Source: CAYMUC01 sp964471865 (GTDB taxonomy: Bacteria; Actinomycetota; Acidimicrobiia; Acidimicrobiales; Ilumatobacteraceae). From it: a stretch of DNA of 64,000 nucleotides. Position 1 is the first letter of the stretch. Each line of letters opens with the position of its first letter. The position numbers were made by a program, and so were the translations under genes. Location of the stretch: positions 1 through 64,000 of the forward strand of contig CAYYHU010000004.1 in NCBI GenBank assembly GCA_964471865.1, read 5' to 3'. Of the stretch, positions 1-8,447 are shown one piece after another. The notes beneath the pieces are model-generated. The model searched no databases and was not told the origin of the DNA. It saw nothing but the letters and a program-made list of their open reading frames with translations.

Positions 1-1127
1 CCTGAGTCATGTCGGTCCTCGGGAATGATGGCCACACCAGCCCGCGCCATCGAGCCGGCTCGACCACACCGCACCGTGCGTCCGTCCACCTCGACGGTTC
101 CGGAATCGACAGTCAACAGACTCGACAACAAGTCGCCGAGTTCACGCTGACCATTTCCCTCCACCCCGGCGACACCGACGATCTCTCCGGCTCTGACCTC
201 GAGGCTGAGATCGTCGAGGCGCGCCACTCCCTGGCTGCGCACTGTGACGCCCGAGAGTTTCAACACGACCTGGCCCGTGGAATCAGGGGTCGGCGCGTTG
301 GCCTCGGGATGATCGTCACCGAGATCGTCGGTGGCTCCCAGCGCTGCGGCCTCACCGCGAAGCGATACCGTCCGACCCACCATGGCCCGAGCCAGTGTGG
401 ATGCATCGGCCCCAGAGGTGGGATGGCGATCGACGACCCGCCCTTGACGCATGATCGTGACGACGTCGGTTGCGTGCAGGATCTCGGCGAGTTTGTGACT
501 GACCAACGCAACCGCGCGGCCCTCGCGAGCCACGACATCACGCAAGGTGATGAAGAGTTGCTCACTCTCGGCAGGAGTCAGAACCGAGGTGGGTTCGTCG
601 AGGATCACGATGCGGGGATCCCGACGGAGACATTTGATCAATTCGACGCGCTGGCGAAGTCCGGCTGACAGATCGGCGATCCGCGCGTCGGGATCGACCT
701 TGAGGCCGTAATGCTCGCCGATCTCAGCGACGAGACGCCGGGCGCGGGCCCGATCGAGTCGGGCCCGCTCACCCAGCAGAACGTTCTCCCATACCGTGAG
801 CGGTTCGACGAGGCTGAGGTGCTGATGCACCATGCCCACGCCGAGTGCGGACGCCACCTGGGGATCATGGATGCGACAGGGCTGGCCCTCGACGGTGATC
901 TCGCCGCTATCGGGCTGCACGAGACCGATCAGCATCTTCATCAGAGTCGATTTACCGGCGCCATTCTCACCGAGGACGCCGTGGACTTCACCGGCGCGCA
1001 ACGCGAGATCGACATCCCTACAGGCCACGACGGCGCCGTAGCGCTTCGTCACCCCAGTCAGTGCCACGAGGGGGGTGGGGGACGTTGCCCCCACCCCGTT
1101 CGTGGTGTTTCCAGTGTCGTCCGACAT
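1..1127 (-). CDS. ABC transporter ATPase, BMP/sugar type, 3' end outside window
   Basis: Cytoplasmic ATPase of a nucleoside- or sugar-type ABC importer with two ATP-binding cassettes in one chain (RbsA/YufO layout). The reverse strand from the ATG at 1127 reads a Walker A GENGAGKST, then GMVHQH, a signature-like LSAGLRQRVELIK, a Walker B ILDEPTSVLT and the switch SHKLAEI. The second half has the degenerate GVEGNGQRELG and IPEDRHDSG, where the window edge cuts it; about 375 residues are visible of roughly 500 expected. The gene starts 18 bp after the BMP lipoprotein gene, so the two form one unit, and the missing permeases probably lie beyond the left edge. The same gene type recurs complete at 49412-50944. 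Confidence 0.9.
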   Translation of the reverse strand, partial: MSDDTGNTTNGVGATSPTPLVALTGVTKRYGAVVACRDVDLALRAGEVHGVLGENGAGKSTLMKMLIGLVQPDSGEITVEGQPCRIHDPQVASALGVGMVHQHLSLVEPLTVWENVLLGERARLDRARARRLVAEIGEHYGLKVDPDARIADLSAGLRQRVELIKCLRRDPRIVILDEPTSVLTPAESEQLFITLRDVVAREGRAVALVSHKLAEILHATDVVTIMRQGRVVDRHPTSGADASTLARAMVGRTVSLRGEAAALGATDDLGDDHPEANAPTPDSTGQVVLKLSGVTVRSQGVARLDDLSLEVRAGEIVGVAGVEGNGQRELGDLLSSLLTVDSGTVEVDGRTVRCGRAGSMARAGVAIIPEDRHDS

Positions 1128-1145
1128 CACCTGAAATCGCAGGGA

Positions 1146-2297
1146 TCAGCCTGCGGCGTAGGCCTGGCCCTTGATGGCTCCGAAATCACCCGCAAGGGCG
1201 CCCGAGGCGATCGTGGCGTAGATCTCATCCATCACGGCCTGCTGCTCCGCAGTGGCGTCGCAGATCTCGGCGCCGGGCTCGGAGTCGATACCGACCTTGA
1301 ACACTCGGGTCTGGCCCTCGGCGAACTCGCCGCCGGCGATCTCGGCGAGGATCGTGTCGAGGTAGTCACCAGCGTCGAAGCGAACCTGGATCTGATAGTC
1401 GAGGTCGGGGTTGGCGCAGCCCTTCGACGAGCCCGCCGTCATGGTGATGATGCCCTGCTCATTGGCGAGACGAACCACCGGCTCGAGCGCTCCGCCCAGG
1501 TACGGGTAGACGGCGTCCACACCCTCGGCGACCGCAGCATTGAAGGCTTCGGTGGCGCCTGAGGTGTTGTCGAAGTCATAGGGGAATCCGCCCGTGGGGA
1601 TGTAGGTCATCGTGAAGGAAGGATCGACCGCCTTCAGGCCCATCTCATACGCGAGGTAGGCCTCCTTTTCGAAGTTCAGGTCGCAACATCCCAGGAACGC
1701 CGTGGACGTGCCGCCTGTGGCCTGCAACAACAGACCGGTGGCATAGCCGGCGGTGTAACTGATCTCCGAGGAGTCGTCACCGCTCTGGGCGAGACCAGGA
1801 GTCTCGGGATAACCGGCTCCGCAGTTGCAGTACCAGAAGATGTCGCTGTACTGCTCGGTCAGATCGGCCAACGGATCAGCAATTTCGCTGGCGCCCACCG
1901 CGATGATGTCGACACCCTGCTCAGCGATGTTCGCCAGTTCGGTCGCCGCCTGCTCGCTGGCGATGTTGTCCACCACCAAAGGAGCCTCGTAACCATTCTC
2001 GGCCGAATAGGACTCCACCTTGTCGACGAGAGCCTGGTAGTAGGCGCCGTCGTCACGGGGGCCGGGAACGGCCACGCCGAAGCGCACGACACCGTCGCCG
2101 TTGAAGTCGAGTGAACTCACCGGAGCCGCGGTGGTCGCCGGGGCAGCGGTGGTGTCAGGAGCAGCGGTGGTCGCGGGGGCGGCGGTGGTCGCCGGTGCCG
2201 CGGTGGTGTCGCTGCTCGAATCGTCGTTGCCGCATGCTGCGGCCACGAGGCTCAGGGCGGCTACTGCCGCCAGGGTGGCTCGGAATCGTGAGGTCAT
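1146..2297 (-). CDS. BMP-family substrate-binding lipoprotein
   Basis: Extracytoplasmic substrate-binding protein of the BMP/PnrA family (Bmp domain), which in characterised members binds purine nucleosides. An in-frame start lies further upstream, but the ATG at 2297 is preferred: it gives a lipoprotein signal peptide (hydrophobic stretch ending in the lipobox VAAAC at about residue 22) and follows a purine-rich AGGGGGAG. After the Cys comes a Thr/Ala/Pro linker made of 18-bp repeats, then the folded domain with family features such as VRFGVAVPGPRDDGAYYQ and FDAGDYLDTILAEIAGG. Length 383 residues is typical. The ABC ATPase gene follows 18 bp downstream. The ligand cannot be read from the sequence; the neighbouring ring-opening and urease genes favour a purine-like or ureide compound (inference). 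Confidence 0.88.
   Translation of the reverse strand: MTSRFRATLAAVAALSLVAAACGNDDSSSDTTAAPATTAAPATTAAPDTTAAPATTAAPVSSLDFNGDGVVRFGVAVPGPRDDGAYYQALVDKVESYSAENGYEAPLVVDNIASEQAATELANIAEQGVDIIAVGASEIADPLADLTEQYSDIFWYCNCGAGYPETPGLAQSGDDSSEISYTAGYATGLLLQATGGTSTAFLGCCDLNFEKEAYLAYEMGLKAVDPSFTMTYIPTGGFPYDFDNTSGATEAFNAAVAEGVDAVYPYLGGALEPVVRLANEQGIITMTAGSSKGCANPDLDYQIQVRFDAGDYLDTILAEIAGGEFAEGQTRVFKVGIDSEPGAEICDATAEQQAVMDEIYATIASGALAGDFGAIKGQAYAAG
2122..2211 (-). repeat. Five 18-bp tandem units encoding a TTAAPx linker
   Basis: Five consecutive imperfect 18-bp units fill this stretch. On the coding strand each encodes a six-residue TTAAP-type unit just after the lipobox of the BMP lipoprotein. It forms the flexible tether between membrane anchor and binding domain. 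Copy number in such repeats is prone to slippage. Confidence 0.85.
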
Positions 2298-2431
2298 CTC
2301 CCCCTGCACTTTCTGTCGGTTCGGATCGGGATCCGCTGATGGTTGTCTGCACACTGGACTGAAAGGGAATCACTCCGGCGCACGCCGCGCGATCCCATCG
2401 ATGAGTCGAAAACGTCCACGTCGCCGTCGGC

Positions 2432-3079
2432 TCACCTCCTGAGGGCCTCAACGGCCCGCTTCTTATGGGGATACGCCTCGATGAGGGTCTTCCCGGCGAC
2501 CAGATCGGCCACCAGATGATCCTCACCACCGGCGTATGTCGAGGCCGCCGCCATGACGTCATCGGCATGGCTGGCCGCGATCCGTACACAGCCGGAATCA
2601 TCGACCACGATGGTGTCGCCCGGATCGATCCGTACGTCACCGATCGAGACCGGAACATCGATTCCCACGGCGTGCACCGTTCCGTTGGGGCCCACGACGC
2701 CACGTCGGCTGGCATAGACGGCGAGCCCAATCTCGGTCATCTCGGTGACATCGCGCACCGCACCATCCACGAGAACCGCCACCGCGCCTTGGCCCTGCGC
2801 GGAGCGGGCGAGAATGCCGCCCCATGTGGCTCCGGGAACCTCAGAGACTCCAGCCCAGACCAGAACCTGTCCACTGAGGTCTCCTGAGAGCAGATCGAAA
2901 GCCGCCTGCATCCCTGGGCCCCGGTCGAGTACCGCCAACTGCACCGTGCGCGCCCGACCCGACCGTGGCTGCGCAGGCGCGACCACGGGTTCAAGTGGCG
3001 GAGTCATCCAACCGTCGAGACCCCAGAGAGCTTCGACATCGGCGACCGCTGACACCGCGGGGGTTTCAGGCACCGGCAA
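2432..3079 (-). CDS. RraA/HMG-aldolase-like protein
   Basis: Member of the RraA-like superfamily, whose enzymes include class II 4-hydroxy-4-methyl-2-oxoglutarate/4-carboxy-4-hydroxy-2-oxoadipate aldolases and oxaloacetate decarboxylases. Family features are ATWGGILARSAQ, the substrate loop VLVDGAVRDVTEM and a DTIVVDDSGCVRI segment near the C-terminus. At 215 residues the length is normal. The start is TTG at 3079 or GTG at 3073, both inside the end of the Rieske gene (8-14 bp overlap), so translation is coupled. Given its position behind a ring oxygenase, a retro-aldol or decarboxylation step on the opened ring product is plausible, but the substrate is inferred only. The true RNase E inhibitor role is unlikely here. 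Confidence 0.78.
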   Translation of the reverse strand: MPVPETPAVSAVADVEALWGLDGWMTPPLEPVVAPAQPRSGRARTVQLAVLDRGPGMQAAFDLLSGDLSGQVLVWAGVSEVPGATWGGILARSAQGQGAVAVLVDGAVRDVTEMTEIGLAVYASRRGVVGPNGTVHAVGIDVPVSIGDVRIDPGDTIVVDDSGCVRIAASHADDVMAAASTYAGGEDHLVADLVAGKTLIEAYPHKKRAVEALRR

Positions 3080-4292
3080 CCTTCAAACGGCGGGTTCCGC
3101 TGGTGGACGCGCCGGGCCAGTGCCGCTGATAGCGCTGGACCAACCAGCGGTTGAACTGCACGTGACTCTCTTCTTGCCACGAGTACCGGCCTCGAGGGAT
3201 GAAGCGCGAGTGCAGGCCGCGCTGCACCTTCGTGGTGGCGTCCTGATCCTGCTGAACGAACACCTGCACCCCGGCATCGCTCATCGCGAGGAGATGATCG
3301 AACATCGGGTGCTCGAGCGCGCTGGGGTGGAACAGATACCCGATCTCGACGTCGATCGTGTCGGGCGTCTTGGGGGTGACGATGAAGAAGAAGGCCTGAT
3401 CCGGGGCGGTCCCAAAGCACATCGTCGGCGGCATCAACGCAAAGGTCGATCTCCAACGCTCCTCCTCGGTCAACTTGGGAAACACCGGCATGAGGGCTTT
3501 GGTCGTGGCATTGAACCCGCCGTCGATATGGGTGTAGCCGTTGGTGCGGAAGATCACATTCGACGCGTCGTCCCATGCCACGGGAAAGGCCGCCAGATTG
3601 CTCGGGCAGAAGTCCTGGATCGTGTGGTGGAGCCGGTTGGCGTGGTAGCCGTCGTTGAAGTTCTCGAACATCACCTTCCAGTTCCAGGGCAGGTCGGTGA
3701 GAGTGAACGTCCCCGGACACACGGCATCTTCGAGTTCGTAGTTCGCCAGGAAGGGCTCGTAGCGAGCGAGCGTCGGAGCGAGAGGTGCGGCGTTGCGGTC
3801 CAGGTTGACGAAGATGAATCCCTGCCACAGCTCCACGCCCAAGGTGGGAAGTCCGTAGTCCTTCTTGTCGAAGTTGTCGGTGCGTTCCATCGCCGGAGCA
3901 CCCAGGAGTCGGCCGTCGAGACCGTAGATCCACTGGTGATACGGGCAGGTGAGGGTTCCGGCGTTGCCACACCCCTCCACGATCTCCATTCCCCGGTGTT
4001 GGCACACCGATGAAAAGGCCCGGACCTCGCCGTCCTTCCCGCGGGCGACGATGATTCCTTCATCATTGACGCGAGTCGTGAGGTAATCACCATTGTTCGG
4101 AATCCGACTGGCCCGTCCGACACACAACCAGTCGTGGTCGAAAAGAGCCCGCCGTTCGAAGTCGAGGAACTCCTGGGTCGTGTAGCACTCGGCGGGGAGG
4201 GTGCATGCGGTGGCGACATCGGTGATCGAGTCGTCGAAGGACGCGAGCAACGCGTCGGTCATGATCGTGTCCGAGGGGGTGGGGGTCGTCAT
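3066..4292 (-). CDS. Rieske non-haem iron oxygenase, alpha subunit
   Basis: Catalytic subunit of an aromatic-ring-hydroxylating (or N/O-demethylating) oxygenase. The Rieske [2Fe-2S] ligands are Cys97/His99 and Cys116/His119. The mononuclear iron site shows NFNDGYHANRLHH, with bridging Asp214 and ligands His217 and His222. Length 408 residues is typical. No ferredoxin or reductase gene is adjacent, so electrons must come from a partner encoded elsewhere. It is the first gene of a unit with the RraA-like gene, which overlaps its 3' end. A 208-bp upstream region holds a TAAGGT -10-like box overlapping a GTCAGACC operator-like site, suggesting control by the nearby GntR regulator. The substrate is unknown; the neighbours suggest a nitrogen heterocycle. 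Confidence 0.9.
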   Translation of the reverse strand: MTTPTPSDTIMTDALLASFDDSITDVATACTLPAECYTTQEFLDFERRALFDHDWLCVGRASRIPNNGDYLTTRVNDEGIIVARGKDGEVRAFSSVCQHRGMEIVEGCGNAGTLTCPYHQWIYGLDGRLLGAPAMERTDNFDKKDYGLPTLGVELWQGFIFVNLDRNAAPLAPTLARYEPFLANYELEDAVCPGTFTLTDLPWNWKVMFENFNDGYHANRLHHTIQDFCPSNLAAFPVAWDDASNVIFRTNGYTHIDGGFNATTKALMPVFPKLTEEERWRSTFALMPPTMCFGTAPDQAFFFIVTPKTPDTIDVEIGYLFHPSALEHPMFDHLLAMSDAGVQVFVQQDQDATTKVQRGLHSRFIPRGRYSWQEESHVQFNRWLVQRYQRHWPGASTSGTRRLKVAGA

Positions 4293-4469
4293 CGCTGTGT
4301 CCGTCCTTTCGTAATGGGTCTAGCGACGGTGTGTCTCGGTGGTGTTTCGACAACGTGAGATGTCTGGCCGAATCGCACGAGTTGCGGCGTTCGCAAGCCC
4401 GCTATGGAGGGCCTGGCGGCGAGTCGACCCCCCGTGGAGTGTCCGCATCTGCGTCGGTGATCGGACTGG

Positions 4470-4480
4470 ATGTCAGACCT
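4470..4480. promoter_or_regulatory. Putative GntR operator upstream of the Rieske gene
   Basis: ATGTCAGACCT, sharing the 8-bp core GTCAGACC with the sites at 6119 and 12578. On the minus strand it overlaps a TAAGGT (4477-4482) that could be the -10 box for the Rieske unit, leaving a leader of about 175 nt. This is one half-site rather than a full palindrome, so the call rests on recurrence at three unit starts. Confidence 0.45.
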
Positions 4481-4500
4481 TAGTCGGCAGCCATCTTTCG

Positions 4501-6075
4501 TCACGTCGCGTCATCCCTGCTCGGGGGGCTCGTGAGCATGAACTTTCGGATCTTGCCCACCGAGGTCCGCGGCAACTCCTCGACCTGGTAGACGGCCCGA
4601 GGGCGTTTGGAGGGGGCGAGACGCTCCGCCGCCCAGGCCTTGATCGCTTCGGTGTCCAGCGTGGCGCCCGGTGAAGCGACCACATACGCCACGGGGACTT
4701 CGTCACGAACCGGATCGGGTTCACCGACCACGGCGACTTCGAAGACGTCAGGATGCTCAGCCACGACCGCCTCGACCTCGACCACCGAGACGTTCTCCCC
4801 GGCCACCTTGAGGACGTCGCCGCCTCGACCGGCGAAGCGGAACGAACCGTCGGGGTCACGCGTGGCCCGATCACCAGTTCGGAACCAGACGAAACCATCC
4901 TCACGGCGGTACGCGATGGCGGCCTCGGTCGTGGCCTCGTCGTCGAGGTAGCCCGAAAATAACGTCGTTCCCGGATAGCCGCCCACGAGGAGATCTCCCA
5001 CCACACCATCGGGCGCTGGCGTGAGGGTGTCGGGGTCGACCACTTCGACAGCGCATCCGAGAGTGGTCTGGCCCATGACATCGCAGCGGGCTCCCAGGAA
5101 CCGATGGGTCACCACGGCGGGCAAGGTTTCGGTCATGCCATACAACTGTCGAGGACGACAGCCCACGAGTTCGGCAAACCGTTCGTACTGCTCCGAGGTC
5201 AGGTTCTGAGCGAACCAGACATGGCGCAGCGCCAGCCCTTCGATGTCATCTCCGGGATCGCGAGCCAGGATCATGCGCATCGGTGCGGCGAAAAGGCTGG
5301 CATGTGTCGCGGCGAGCCGTGCGGCCTGGGACCGAAATCCGCTGGCCGAGAACGTTGCGACCAGGGCCACACTCGCCCCCACCGAAATCGCCGATGCGAA
5401 CGAGTAGTACTGGGCGTTGGCGTGAAACAACGGCAAGACCACCAGTTGCCGATCATCGGGCCCCAGGGCGCAGGCCGCGGCCATCACATCACCGGCGAAC
5501 GCGTACCCCGCTTGGGTCAACACGACACCCTTGGGTGCCGAGGTCGTCCCCGAGGTGAACATCACGGCCAGTCGATCGAGGGGTTCAGGGCTCGCCACCT
5601 CGATCGAGGACCCAGGTGAACGCAGCACATCGAGATCGACGTCGGTTTCGTCGACCTCGATCACCGTTGGGCGTTGAGCGCTGTCCACCGCCGCGACCGC
5701 GGCGCGATACACATCGGCACGATCGCGGGCGCAGACCCCCACGACCGCTCGGGTTCGTGCGATGTGACCGGTGAGTTCGGTGGCACTCGCCTGGGGGTCC
5801 GATGGGACCATCCAGGCTCCCAAGCGCGTCACCGCCAACCACAGCGCCACGAAAGCGGGACACGACTTGAGAGCGAGATGAACCGGCGATCCGGGTCCGA
5901 CCCCACGAGCCTGCAACCCGTGGGCGACGGAGGTGACCAGAGCATCGAACTCACCGTAGGTCCACCGAGTGCTCTGGTCGTCGGACCCCAACCAGAGCAG
6001 AAAGTCATGATCGCGCCGACCAGCCACGGCCTCGTCCCACCGTTGGGCGAACGTCACCGTCGATCGAGCGCGCAT
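4501..6075 (-). CDS. AMP-binding acyl-CoA ligase
   Basis: ANL-superfamily enzyme that adenylates a carboxylate and transfers it to CoA. The P-loop-like motif is FTSGTTSAPKGVVLT, followed by the adenine motif YGMTETLP, the A8 hinge FRTGDRATRDPDGSFRFAGR and the C-terminal catalytic lysine region RTSVGKIRKFML. At 524 residues it is full length. The ATG at 6075 follows AGGACGAGGT. It is transcribed divergently from the GntR gene. The intergenic region carries a TTGACC -35-like box and a TGGTCAGACCA palindrome just after it, so repression or induction by that regulator is likely. The acid substrate is not evident. As part of this cluster it may activate the carbon skeleton left after ring opening (inference). 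Confidence 0.88.
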   Translation of the reverse strand: MRARSTVTFAQRWDEAVAGRRDHDFLLWLGSDDQSTRWTYGEFDALVTSVAHGLQARGVGPGSPVHLALKSCPAFVALWLAVTRLGAWMVPSDPQASATELTGHIARTRAVVGVCARDRADVYRAAVAAVDSAQRPTVIEVDETDVDLDVLRSPGSSIEVASPEPLDRLAVMFTSGTTSAPKGVVLTQAGYAFAGDVMAAACALGPDDRQLVVLPLFHANAQYYSFASAISVGASVALVATFSASGFRSQAARLAATHASLFAAPMRMILARDPGDDIEGLALRHVWFAQNLTSEQYERFAELVGCRPRQLYGMTETLPAVVTHRFLGARCDVMGQTTLGCAVEVVDPDTLTPAPDGVVGDLLVGGYPGTTLFSGYLDDEATTEAAIAYRREDGFVWFRTGDRATRDPDGSFRFAGRGGDVLKVAGENVSVVEVEAVVAEHPDVFEVAVVGEPDPVRDEVPVAYVVASPGATLDTEAIKAWAAERLAPSKRPRAVYQVEELPRTSVGKIRKFMLTSPPSRDDAT

Positions 6076-6118
6076 ACCTCGTCCTTCGCCACGAATCCCG
6101 AACGGACAGTTTGACCGA

Positions 6119-6129
6119 TGGTCAGACCA
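6119..6129. promoter_or_regulatory. GntR-type operator palindrome in divergent promoter
   Basis: TGGTCAGACCA is a palindrome around its central base and fits the FadR-subfamily operator shape (TGGT and ACCA half-sites around a short spacer). It is flanked by TTGACC (6111-6116) and its complement GGTCAA (6131-6136), nearly symmetric. On the minus strand TTGACC at 6131-6136 would be the -35 box of the ligase gene, placing the operator between -35 and -10. It lies 54 bp before the regulator gene. Confidence 0.65.
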
Positions 6130-6182
6130 GGGTCAAGTGAACTCCGACTGTCCCCGCGAAGCATGGCAGACTTGACCCCGCC

Positions 6183-6893
6183 GTGACCGCTCGCTTCACT
6201 CCGATCCCACGCCAGACCGTCGCCTCGGCCGTGCGCGACGCGATCGAACGCGAGATCAGATCCGGAGCGATACCACCAGGCGCTCCCCTGCCTGCTGAAC
6301 GAGAGTTGTCCGAACAGTTCGATGTCGCTCGGACCTCGGTTCGCGAGGCCGTTCAAGGACTGTTGACCCTGGGGCTGATCCACAAGCGCGGTAACCGCTC
6401 CTATGTCGTGGAGCACCTCCCTGAGGTCCGGCTCGATTCCGGCGACCGACGCAAGGTCCGGGTTCGTGAGTTGTTCGCGGTTCGCCAGATCCTCGAGCTG
6501 CCCATTGCTCGACTCGCCGCCGAGAACGCGGTGACTGAACAGCGGGCCCGGATCGCCGAGCTCGCAGCCTCGTTCGATCCGAGCATGAATCTGGAAGATT
6601 TTCGTCGGCTCGATCGCGAGTTCCACTGGGTCATGGCGTCGTCGTGCGGCAACGATCTCCTCGCCGAACTCGGTGCCAAAGTCCTCGACAGCCTGTTCGC
6701 GTCGGGCGAGTTCAGCGAATTGCTCTACGCCGAGGCCAACAATGCTGCGGTGAGCGACGTGATCGCGGCGTCGGTGCTCGCCCATCAACGACTTGCGGAC
6801 GCGATCGTCGCTGGAGATGTGATCCGAGCCGAACACGAGATGCAGGCCCATCTCGACGATGTGGAATGCCGCATGACGGGATCAATGAGTTGA
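6183..6893 (+). CDS. GntR-family regulator, FadR subfamily
   Basis: DNA-binding repressor or activator with an N-terminal winged helix and a C-terminal FCD ligand-binding domain. The wHTH reads RSGAIPPGAPLPAERELSEQ then VARTSVREAVQGLLTLGLI, the classical GntR signature. The FCD part includes LFAVRQILELPIARLAAENA, FRRLDREFHWVMA and a HQRLADAIVAGD segment with the conserved metal/ligand His residues. Length 236 is typical. The start is GTG at 6183. It is divergent from the acyl-CoA ligase, with a matching palindromic operator between them, so autoregulation and control of both flanking units are expected. Its effector is probably a carboxylic acid intermediate of the pathway (family knowledge, not shown here). 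Confidence 0.9.
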   Translation: MTARFTPIPRQTVASAVRDAIEREIRSGAIPPGAPLPAERELSEQFDVARTSVREAVQGLLTLGLIHKRGNRSYVVEHLPEVRLDSGDRRKVRVRELFAVRQILELPIARLAAENAVTEQRARIAELAASFDPSMNLEDFRRLDREFHWVMASSCGNDLLAELGAKVLDSLFASGEFSELLYAEANNAAVSDVIAASVLAHQRLADAIVAGDVIRAEHEMQAHLDDVECRMTGSMS

Positions 6894-6896
6894 CCC

Positions 6897-7750
6897 TCAC
6901 CCGTTGAGGTTCGTAATCCCCGCCGAGCCCGGACCGGCTGACACTCCGCAGTCATCGTCGGTGACGGTGATCAGCAACAATCCCTCACAGAGTTGTGCAG
7001 CGATCATCACGCGGGTGGCGTGAGCGTGTCTTGCCACGTTGGCGGGCAGTTCGTAGACGATGAACGCCGCCGCTCGTACCGAGCTCGGATCACTCAGCTC
7101 GATCACCGCAGCATCGAAACGAGTCTCGGGCACGAAGCCGAGATACCGCGAGGCTTCGTGGGAGACCCGCTGCATGGATTCGCCGAGGTTCCTCCCCATG
7201 CTCGCGGCGGCATCGCGTTCGGTGATGAGCCGCCTCAACGAACCAGCGGCCTCGTTCAGATGGCCAGCGAGTTCCTTGAGATCCGTCGAGGTGACAACCG
7301 CCCCTGGTGAGGCCCGTGCCTCACGGAGTAGTTGGAGACCGATGAGGATCTGGAGGGGACCGTCATGGAGATCAGCCGCAAGCTCGGCCACTAGCGGTCG
7401 CGTTCCCGAGCGACTCGCATCTCGGCGCGGGATCGGGAGCGAGTTCGGACCTCGGTCAGATCGATCAACTGCCAGAGTTCAAGTTAGATGCTCGGAATGT
7501 CCCGCACTGCGAGTTCGACATGACGGCGATCTCCCGCGATGTGAACGTTGGCGATCTCGTACAGACTCCAGGGTCCTCGTCGCCGTTCGACCCAACCTGG
7601 TAGGGCCGCTGTGGCACCATCCGCACCCACCGCAAGGACGGTGGGGTCGAGACCGATCAACTCCTCACGGCTGCGGCCGGTGAGCTCCTCCACCGCCGCG
7701 TTGACTTCGACGAACCTGAACCGGGCCCGATCGAACAACGCTGTGGGCAC
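6897..7750 (-). pseudogene. Decayed PAS-domain histidine kinase (HisKA_3/HATPase remnant)
   Basis: Reading on the minus strand, a PAS fragment (7750-7484; FVEVNAAVEELTGRSREEL) runs into an in-frame TAA at 7484. The same frame then continues into a typical linker (EMRVARERDR) and stops. The kinase part lies in another frame (7391-6897): a dimerisation/phospho-acceptor box LAADLHDGPLQ and an N-box-like YELPANVARHAHA. It ends at GITNLNG, losing the rest of the ATP-binding domain. Another in-frame stop lies just before the PAS fragment at about 7751. Two stops, a frameshift and a 3' truncation argue for a dead gene rather than a single assembly error. No response regulator is adjacent. Confidence 0.72.
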
Positions 7751-7937
7751 CTACCACATCTCCGGTGTGTGCCACAGCGGGTCCGACGCCTGACATGTCG
7801 CTCGGCTGATCGATCGCACCCGAGCCCGAAACTGTCGATTCCGACCCGGAAGTATCCGTGATCGCCCTATCACGAACCCGGAGTGTCTCCAGTCGTCTTC
7901 CACATGTCAAGCACCCACCGCGTGGGGTCGGGAACGC

Positions 7938-8447
7938 TCAGGCCTGGGACTGGGCCTCGAGATGCCACTCCATACGACGATCGCCGTAACGGGACAGGTC
8001 GCCGGTCATGTCGAGAGGCCTCACGATGGCCTGATGCTCTTCGTCACCCCATTGATCGGGAGGAACGAGGAACATGACCTCGAACTCGTTGCCATCGGGA
8101 TCGACGGAATACAGGCTCTTGTTCACTCCATGATCGCTGGCTCCGACGAGGGCACCGACCGCCTGAAGCTTCTCGCGGGCGGCCTCGAGATCGGCCATGG
8201 TGGGGACCTCCCACGCAATGTGATAGAGCCCGACGTTGCGGCCTCCCGAGGGCGGACCAGCTTGTGACCCGACGCTGAACAGAGCGAGATCGTGATGATT
8301 CTCGGAGCGGGCGGCCCGCAAGAACGCGAACCGGTCCGCCGGGTCCTCGATCACCACCGAGAACCCGAGAACATCGCGATAGAACGCCGCGATACGAGCA
8401 GCCGACCGCACATACAGCACCGCATGGTTGAGTCGAGTGATGTTCAC
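7938..8447 (-). CDS. VOC-family (glyoxalase/extradiol dioxygenase-like) enzyme
   Basis: Small metalloenzyme of the vicinal oxygen chelate superfamily. The two beta-alpha-beta-beta-beta modules are visible: LNHAVLYVRSAARIAAFYRD with a metal-type His, and VGLYHIAWEVPTMADLEAA with a second His, followed by YSVDPDGNEFEVMF carrying the C-terminal Glu ligand. Length 169 residues fits a single-chain catechol 2,3-dioxygenase-like or epimerase-like member. Its start overlaps the hyuB stop by 4 bp (ATGA), making it the last gene of the cupin-hyuA-hyuB-VOC unit. The reaction is not predictable beyond a divalent-metal enzyme acting on a ring-opened or oxo-acid intermediate. Confidence 0.8.
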   Translation of the reverse strand: MNITRLNHAVLYVRSAARIAAFYRDVLGFSVVIEDPADRFAFLRAARSENHHDLALFSVGSQAGPPSGGRNVGLYHIAWEVPTMADLEAAREKLQAVGALVGASDHGVNKSLYSVDPDGNEFEVMFLVPPDQWGDEEHQAIVRPLDMTGDLSRYGDRRMEWHLEAQSQA

